From positions 1 to 64,000 of the forward strand of contig JBBMOL010000381.1 of assembly GCA_037954665.1 (NCBI GenBank): a stretch of DNA of 64,000 nt. The letters run 5' to 3'. The translations under genes and the position numbers were made by a program. Position 1 is the stretch's first letter; each line of letters opens with the position of its first letter. The notes under the pieces were generated by a model. The model was not told the DNA's origin and did not search any database. It saw only the letters and a program-made list of their open reading frames with translations. Origin of the DNA: Laguncularia racemosa. Its lineage: Eukaryota; Streptophyta; Magnoliopsida; Myrtales; Combretaceae. Of the stretch, positions 57,161 to 64,000 are shown piece by piece.

Positions 57161-58194
57161 GTGATTTGTTGAAGTACAATCCCACAATTTGCAACACATT
57201 CCTTTAACAACATCAAATCACAATAACATGTTTAAACAACCACACTAATATACAATGATATCCATATTGCAAGAGATCAAGACACAATGAAATTGTTCTT
57301 GGTACTTCAAGTAAAGTCAAATAAATGAAGCACAAACAATCACTTCCAAGTAATTAAGTTATTAAATTTAACTAACAAGTGTTTAAGTAATGAGTTTCAA
57401 TTACTTTCACACTTTTAATGTTGGTTTTTGAATTCAAACTTCACTACTTCAACCTTCTCTTCTTGCTATGGTTTCACACCACAATTAATCACAATGTGCA
57501 GCACCTTACACTACACACAAATGCAAAATTCACACCGCCACTTACTCCTTTCACTCACGGTGCAAGCACTTACCCCCACTACATACACCACATTGCAATC
57601 CCCTTCACTCAACATACAAACATAATGCCACACACACACACCGTTCACTTACAGTGTAGCACACACACACACACACTTCATGTTGCACTTGTCCACTTCA
57701 AATACAGTTGCATACCGCAACTTATACAAAAAAAAGGGTAGCACACATTTAAATTCAAATTGCTTCACTTATTGCAACCTTTCCACAATTGGTAAGAAGC
57801 AACTTTCAAATTCAAATGACCACACAATAACTTCTACCACTTAATGTTTGTTTTGAAAATCAATTATGAAAATGCACAATTGTACTCCCTATGTCTGAAA
57901 CAAACAAGCAAGGATTACACTTTCACTTTCTTCACATTTGAGGTACTTCCTAGTTCTGAATTTTGAATCAAGAAATGCACTTCTACTCCTTCTCCTCATG
58001 GAAATTCTCAACAACAAGAAGCCACATCAAAACCTGTAATTCCACTTCAACAAACAATAATTTCAACTTCTCAACAATACAATTAAGCAACTCAATCCTC
58101 AAACATACAATTTTGGATAAAAAAAAATGAAAAACCCTAATTGACAATGAAGATCATGAAATCAACGAACACTAAATCCCTTCTCTTAACTTGT
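57161..58194 (-). other. Element G untranslated leader
   Basis: About 1.03 kb with no supported gene. A (CA)n run of about 18 nt at 57660-57677. Confidence 0.7.
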
Positions 58195-58206
58195 GCTCTG
58201 ATACCA
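58195..58206 (-). promoter_or_regulatory. Element G outer primer-binding site
   Basis: gctctgatacca on the plus strand, a perfect initiator tRNA-Met complement, next to the outer LTR end (58212). The inner copy at about 58334-58345 (gctccgatacca) has one mismatch. Confidence 0.85.
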
Positions 58207-58211
58207 AAAGA

Positions 58212-59184
58212 TGATGTGCTCAAAAGGCTAAAGCACTTACAAACAACAAATTGAAGCAATCTCAATCAAGAACCAAGTTCACAAGTGGCGTAAACCCTAA
58301 TCCCTTATGAATCCAAATTTGTAAAACAAGATGCTCCGATACCAAAATGATGATGTGCTCAATAGGATCAAGCACATAACATAAGAACAAATGGAATAAA
58401 CCAATCACTAAGACTACTAAAATGGCGTGAATCCCTTAAGCAAAAGGCTTCCCCACAAATGAAAAATTCTAATAGCAATTAAATAATCACAATAACAACA
58501 CAATTTAGGATCTAATTCCACTAAAATTGCATAAAATCTAATAATGGAAAAGAACCCTAAAATGACGTGATAACAAGAACAAATAAGGACAATCTAATCA
58601 CAACTAGATATGAGACACTAGTGTGAATTGGAATCAACTTAAGGAATTGATATTACTCACAATCCTTCAAGAATTGATAAGAGTCTTATGAAATTTAGAG
58701 CATGGAACCCTAATTCTCACATGAAAGAGGCAACAATTTTTTTATCACTCAACTATCCTCCACAAACCCTACTTAAGCAAGTATTTATACTTGCTCCACT
58801 TAGGGTAAAAATGGCAAAATAATTACATCTATGCCACTTAGGTAGCCAGTCCTAAATCCACAAATACAACCAAATAAAATGTCTTAAAAAGCTTACAAAA
58901 TAACCCGTTGAAATATAAATTACAAGTACAAATATAATGGCCTTCAAAGAGTCGATTCATCGAGTTAATTGTGATCACGACAGGCCATTGGATGAGAGTC
59001 TGATGATGTCCCCAATTTGATCAACAATGTAAGTCATGTAGCATCCTATGAAGACTGATCACTATACCTATTATATTACCATTCAAACTTTATTAGATAA
59101 AGAAAATGTATACATGCAAGTGATTTGGATCTTCATCCAAATCAAATTCCCTAACCATTGAGATCGCAAGGTTGATTCCCATCA
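58212..59184 (-). mobile_element. Element G 5' LTR
   Basis: 973 bp, TGATGTGCTCAAAAGG to GATTCCCATCA. The inner LTR-end motif is at 58351 (offset 139). TATA palindrome at 58776-58795, U3 palindrome at about 59121. Confidence 0.9.
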
Positions 59185-59189
59185 CACTT

Positions 59190-62100
59190 TTTCGTAGTGA
59201 TTTACTTAAAAATCCATGAAAGATCAAATTATGAACCTCACTGAATGTTCGAAATCCCATAACTATATGTCATTATAACACTACTCTAAAAGAATATAAC
59301 TTCTCATGGAAGAGATAAAACAAGGAACAAACTAGCAAATATTAAAAAGTTCCATTAATATGAATTTAATGACAAAAATAGTTACAGCATGTGGAAAATA
59401 AGAAGTTACACATGCTATAATATATAGTAATGTGGTAGTAACCTAGTTAATCCATTAAGAGTTGCATTAATTTATATTAGATAGTTACTCATCTAAGCTA
59501 ATCTATATTGAAGTGCAAGAAATACAACCTAGGGTTTAGCCTCTACCAAATTCCAACCAAATGGAGGTAAAGCTCATTAAGGGTTTCAATAAATTCTAGT
59601 ATTTACATAAATAAGTATGTGTAACACCCTAGAACCTAGAATGCTACAGCTCACCATGTGTCCTACTAAGTAGCGACACATTATGGTTTTAAATCTTCAT
59701 TCTAACTTCAACCCTATTCATCTCCACTGTAAAATAATATCATTATAAATTCAATGATAGAAATGAATGATTCTCAAGTGAATCATTCTAATCATCATTA
59801 CTTAAGACAAATATATTAAACTCCAAACCCAAAACTAAGGTAAACATCTATCAACATATAACGAAGAACATGTTCAAAAGTTAAATAACTATCTTCAAAT
59901 TCTCTAATTAACATCCTCAAGTTCTATTAAGGAAATCTTCATCAACTTCCACATTAGTCTTCACCATAATAATAGTGATGCTCTCTTCCATTTTCATCTT
60001 AATAATAACATGCTAAATTCCCATTCTCATCCTAATTGACATATTCATCATTTTTATATGTTGAAAATAAGTGGGATAAGCTTAAGCCTAGTACATGAAT
60101 ACCACATAGACATACATGTGCTACACAAGCAATAGTAATAGCACAAGTAAATGTAGTGAAAGTACATATCAAATCATCAAGTTATTATCTTCAATTAACC
60201 AACATCTAACACATAGGTACCCATGACTCCATCACACCATATAATATTTACGTATATATATTCCTAGAATGGGAACTACACTACGAACCCCATTTAACCT
60301 TAATCTACCTTAAATCATTATGATACATAGCTCCACTAAAGGCAATGCGGCATACTGATCATCAGGGTGCTCCTTAGGGATCTACAACCTAAGGCCCCTA
60401 GGCTAAGCTAAGCACAAACAACACTTACATTTAAGTCTAAGATTCAATTACATTCATTTGTATAACTACATTAACAATCACAAACATCAAACACAGTAAA
60501 CACATACTTGTAAAAGTGGTGTCATGGTTGCTCTTACATCATTATCAAAAGGATATTAACCTATCAAATTCTAAAGATTGAGTTCTATTCTATCCTATAG
60601 CTTAATCTAGGTTCATCAACTGGTTAATTATATCCTAATTGTAGAATTTGCTTCCCCATTGCCTTATTGTGTGTAAATCTTAATTTAGAATTGTGAGTAA
60701 ATGAAGTATAATTGAATTTTGAGTGCTCCAGAATAACATAGCCATGTAAGTGGTTGTGTAGAGGAACATAGGAGAGAACACAACTATGTTAGTAATTATG
60801 TAGCTTTTGTGTATAATAGTTTTCCAGTACATCCAAGTGTACAGTCATGTATTTGACCATGTACTTCGACACAATAGGGTACACGGTCGTGTACTATAGC
60901 CATGTACCTTTTGTGAATTTTCACAATTTGACATGCTTAAGTATATAGGCATGTCCTATGACCATTTACCTTTCTGTACATAATTTAAACATGAGTAGAT
61001 ATATGGGTGTGTGCCTAACTATGTACTACATTGTTCCATGACAAATTCCTATTTCCCTTCTCTAATTTGCTCTTCAACATAACTTCTATGAATTTAAAAT
61101 GAATTGATTAATTAACCTATTAATTATAATACATTATATGGATCTTGTGCACTTACTTGATTCAATTTGTGATTGGAATCCTCCAATTGGATGATTACAC
61201 ACTCGTTTTGTCTCACTCCTTATTCTGAACTCTAATAGTATCACCAAATTCACTAAAACCTATGAATACTTAATTAGAAAAGTGCACCTTAATGATCAAA
61301 ACCCTACATGATGAAAGTGGGTTGATCTTGTAGCTTTCCGTTAGGTTTTTAAGAGTGCCTCTATGGTTGTAACTATGCAAATGAGGGAAAAGTAAAGGCA
61401 ATAGGTCAAGTGACGCTTAAGTGCACTGACTTTGAAAAGTCCAAATTGCCCCCATCTCTTTTGACTATTTATGTTATTTAGCCATAGGTTTAAATTAACA
61501 TAAATGAATAATAAATATAATATATGTACTTTACAGGATGTCAAATGGCATCTACATCAGCATATTATATTTTCCCCCCTATTACACACACTTTCCTTGA
61601 CTCTTAGAGGTGAGATTAAAACCAAATCTTTGCTTGCACATGATGTGACTAGATTACTAGATTGATGAAGGCTTCATTCAAAGCTTATAGGGCTAGTTTG
61701 GAGCTTCTTGGCTTCATCCAAGTCTTCTTTTGTGGTGTAGCTACACTTCCTTTAATATATTAGGTTTCTAAACTTTGAGATGTGGTTCAAATTTCATGAC
61801 TTTGATTAATAGCGCTTTTAGCAACTTTTTAGCCTCTTCCCCAATTTTTGCATTTCATGCTATTTTGGCTTATTTATGCTTATAAAATAAAAACATTTCA
61901 AATCATGCTTAAAACTTGCATCTTAGCTTAGAAAACATTTTATATGCAAATGCTATCATTAGGCTATGTATTACGTAATATCACATTCACATTCTCAACA
62001 TAATCCATGCGTACGATATCTAGGCACTTTATTCTTAAAGCTCATAACCTCTCACAATTAGGTAAGGAATCAACATCCATAATTATAGCAATTTATTCTT

Positions 62101-63559
62101 TAATTAACATAGTTGAAATGTCTAGTTTTACACCCAAAATGGTCATGGCACCATTATCTCTCACAAACCTCAACTCTCTTAGGTTACACTTAGTTGCCAT
62201 TATTTTATGGTATTAAATTAGATAAAATCCTTAATCCTTTATTTGACTTACATAATGATCAAGTCCTTAAGGTATACGACAAAAGGAACCTCAAGTTATT
62301 AGATAAAACTCAACAATCAAATGAGTCTACTCTAGGATAGGTAGGCTTCAAAAGTGTTTCCCTATATCCAATTGAACTTTAAATGGCTTCAAATATTGTA
62401 TCCTCTAATTCTTTGTAAGACTAGTTGCAATGATACATTATAAAACATAATGCATGGTCAAGCAGTAGTCCATAATGTGGTTCAATTTGGTAAATTCATT
62501 GTAAAGCCAAGTTATCAATTATGCATTCATCTGTATGTAGCACCATAAACTAGAAGTTGTGGTCTCTAGTGCTTTCTAAATGTAATGTCAATTCCTTATT
62601 TATCATCTCTACACATTTTCTTTCCAATGGGGATGAGGATCAAGCTCAAGAAAGGATAAATAAGCTAGCTAAGATACTTAAAGAGGAATAATTAAGCTTT
62701 AGCCTTCACTCTTCTAGTGTTGGAGTAATTAGTTGCTTCATATAAAGGGATGAAGGAAGAACGCCCATGAAACATTCATTTCAATGGTCAAGAGAAAAGT
62801 TATGCTACTTGGGGAAGCCTTTACTACGTCATCTAGAGCCTCCTCTCTCCATCTATCTCAAACTAGTGCTCATGTTCTCTCTAACCTGTATTATCTACTT
62901 CTAGATTGATTTCCTTTTATGGCGATAGTCTTAAGCTAATTGAAAACTATTTATTCTTAGGAAAAACTTAAAATCTACAATAATATCCAATATACTCCTT
63001 CATGGGATTGTCAATGGCATCTATACACTATTATGGAAATGCCATTGCAAGTCCATCAGATGTTCCTGAGGATATTGGTGAGACAATCTACAACTAATGG
63101 TTATATAACATTTAAAGGCCTGGTTGTAGTGAACTTGGCTATCTAGCTTATATCTCAATCTTTTGGCTAAAATAAAAGGCAGATGTATGCTGCTAATATA
63201 GCTCTATTGTGTAAAAGTTTCTCCATGTATGAAGGATGATTTATTTTGTTATTAAATTTTTTGTAGATGATAATCAGACTAGGAAATAGAATAGCTAGTT
63301 TATGAAATAGAGTTTATTAGCTAGTTACTTTTTGGAAGTTGATTATGAATTTGGGGAAAAGTAGGCTATGAATAGAGTTTATTTTACTAGTAAATTCTGT
63401 AAAGTTTGGATAATATTAATTGGGATATGTTAACACCCTTATTTGTAACTTTTGTAAAACTTGTAGTTGATGATGGAAGTGGACAATTATAAGCTTATAT
63501 GCAAATGTCCACTTTTATGACCTTCATTATTTTGTAATTGTATATACTTTTATCACAGG
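59190..63559. other. AT-rich sequence with possible old LTR remnants, no supported gene
   Basis: Small open frames lack recognisable content. tgtaacaccctagaacctag at 59621 and words such as gggataagcttaagcc (60073) and ctaggctaagctaagcac (60398) recall degenerate Del/Tekay-type LTRs. A stretch at 60825-61010 has gtacacggtcgtgtac-type palindromes like the U3 of A and B. I cannot define termini. The rest shows no repeat, RNA gene or coding domain that I can recognise. Confidence 0.35.
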
Positions 63560-64000
63560 TTTAAACTATTAATTTATAAACGAATTTATCTGATTATAAC
63601 AATCATTTTTTGTGATGTTTAAACATTATCAGATATTTTCTTTTCATTATGTTTAAACATTACCAAATATCAGTCATTTGTGATGTTTAAACATTACCAA
63701 ACATTATTGTTTAGTTTTGTTTAAATGTTATAAAAAAACTACTTATCAGTGACGTTTAAGAATTTTTAGTAACATTTAAATGTTACCAAATATTATACAT
63801 TTTGTGATGCTTAAACATTATTAAAAATATACATTTTTTCAAGCAATTTTGGCATCACATTGTTAACATTTAATAACCTTTAAACGTTATAAAAAAATAC
63901 TTATTGGTGACGTTTAAACTTTACTATAATTGTATCATTAGTAATGTTTATAGTATTGGTAACATTTATTTTTTAAATGTCACAAAATACTTTCCATAAC
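63560..64000. repeat. Field of GTTTAAAC-centred degenerate repeats
   Basis: At least ten copies in both orientations of a motif near gtgatgtttaaacatta, at about 63612, 63649, 63680, 63716, 63750, 63771, 63804, 63872, 63907 and 63960, often with tgacgtttaaac or aacatttaaatgtta variants. Such subterminal repeat fields are characteristic of CACTA-type and some Mutator-type DNA transposons. The element would continue past the window edge; no terminal inverted repeat is seen here. Confidence 0.5.

Larger units (their letters stand above)
49406..59184 (-). mobile_element. Element G: gag-protease gypsy, host of F
   Basis: Perfect CACTT duplications at 49401-49405 and 59185-59189. 3' LTR 49406-50097 plus 54960-55264, internal 55265-58211, 5' LTR 58212-59184. 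Codes for gag and protease only. Both LTRs contain an inner PBS-like/LTR-end motif 139 bp from the left terminus. Confidence 0.9.

Noticed and set aside
59621..61550. A defined Del/Tekay element
   Set aside because: Only suggestive LTR words; no paired LTR, PBS, target duplication or coding domain.
63008..63056. Inverted repeat caatggcat ... atgccattg as a microRNA-like hairpin or MITE
   Set aside because: Only 9-nt arms with a loop of about 20 nt; too short for a precursor, and there is no target duplication.

Overview
This window is plant nuclear DNA, AT-rich, and almost entirely LTR retrotransposons. I found no host protein-coding gene, no rRNA or tRNA gene and no CRISPR array. A plant is indicated by primer-binding sites matching initiator tRNA-Met (TGGTATCAGAGC), a Tat/Athila-type primer site (TGGCGCCGTTGCCGGGGA), and plant Ty3/gypsy gag-pol sequence. 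I cannot name the species. The density of nested elements fits pericentromeric or other heterochromatin (inference).

Layout. (1) 1-8856 is a tandem array, minus-strand orientation, of about 1.2-kb units: a roughly 1,043-bp LTR plus a roughly 156-bp 'interior' holding only a PBS/leader stub and the last codons of pol. A 152-nt poly-C run interrupts it at 2594-2745. (2) 8857-9921 is the truncated 5' end (leader plus 5' LTR) of a gypsy element. (3) 10889-48808 is one old minus-strand element (H) split by younger insertions nested five deep. H's 3' LTR holds solo LTR J. H's gag start holds solo LTR I, which holds element E. E's 3' LTR holds A, its leader holds solo LTR L and its gag holds D. D's integrase holds solo LTR K and D's RT holds the Athila-like element C. 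H's leader holds the full-length element B. (4) 49406-59184 is element G with F inside its 3' LTR. (5) 59190-64000 is mostly unassigned AT-rich DNA and ends in a field of GTTTAAAC-centred repeats that resembles the subterminal region of a DNA transposon.

Most boundaries rest on TG...CA termini, PBS/PPT position and target-site duplications: A CTGTA, B AACAA, C AACAA, E CTTCA, F TAAAA, G CACTT, L AGAAC exact; H TTACT/TTACC, I GTCTC/GTTTC, J TCAGC/TTAGC and K CTTTT/CTTTC one mismatch; D weak.

How the elements relate. Four elements (E, F, G, H) carry only gag plus protease and go straight from protease to the pol tail and 3' LTR. D carries protease-RT-RNase H-integrase but has lost gag. A has lost most of RT, all of RNase H and half of integrase without losing frame. 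B is the only complete gag-pol, in one frame with six stops. The window therefore shows an autonomous/non-autonomous retroelement community. Several LTR families share a TATA box set in a perfect palindrome, a second palindrome near the LTR 5' end, and a pol reading frame that runs on into the 3' LTR. In H, in G and in the 9-kb fragment, a second PBS-like/LTR-end motif lies inside the LTR, which suggests LTRs grew by capturing a new downstream priming site.
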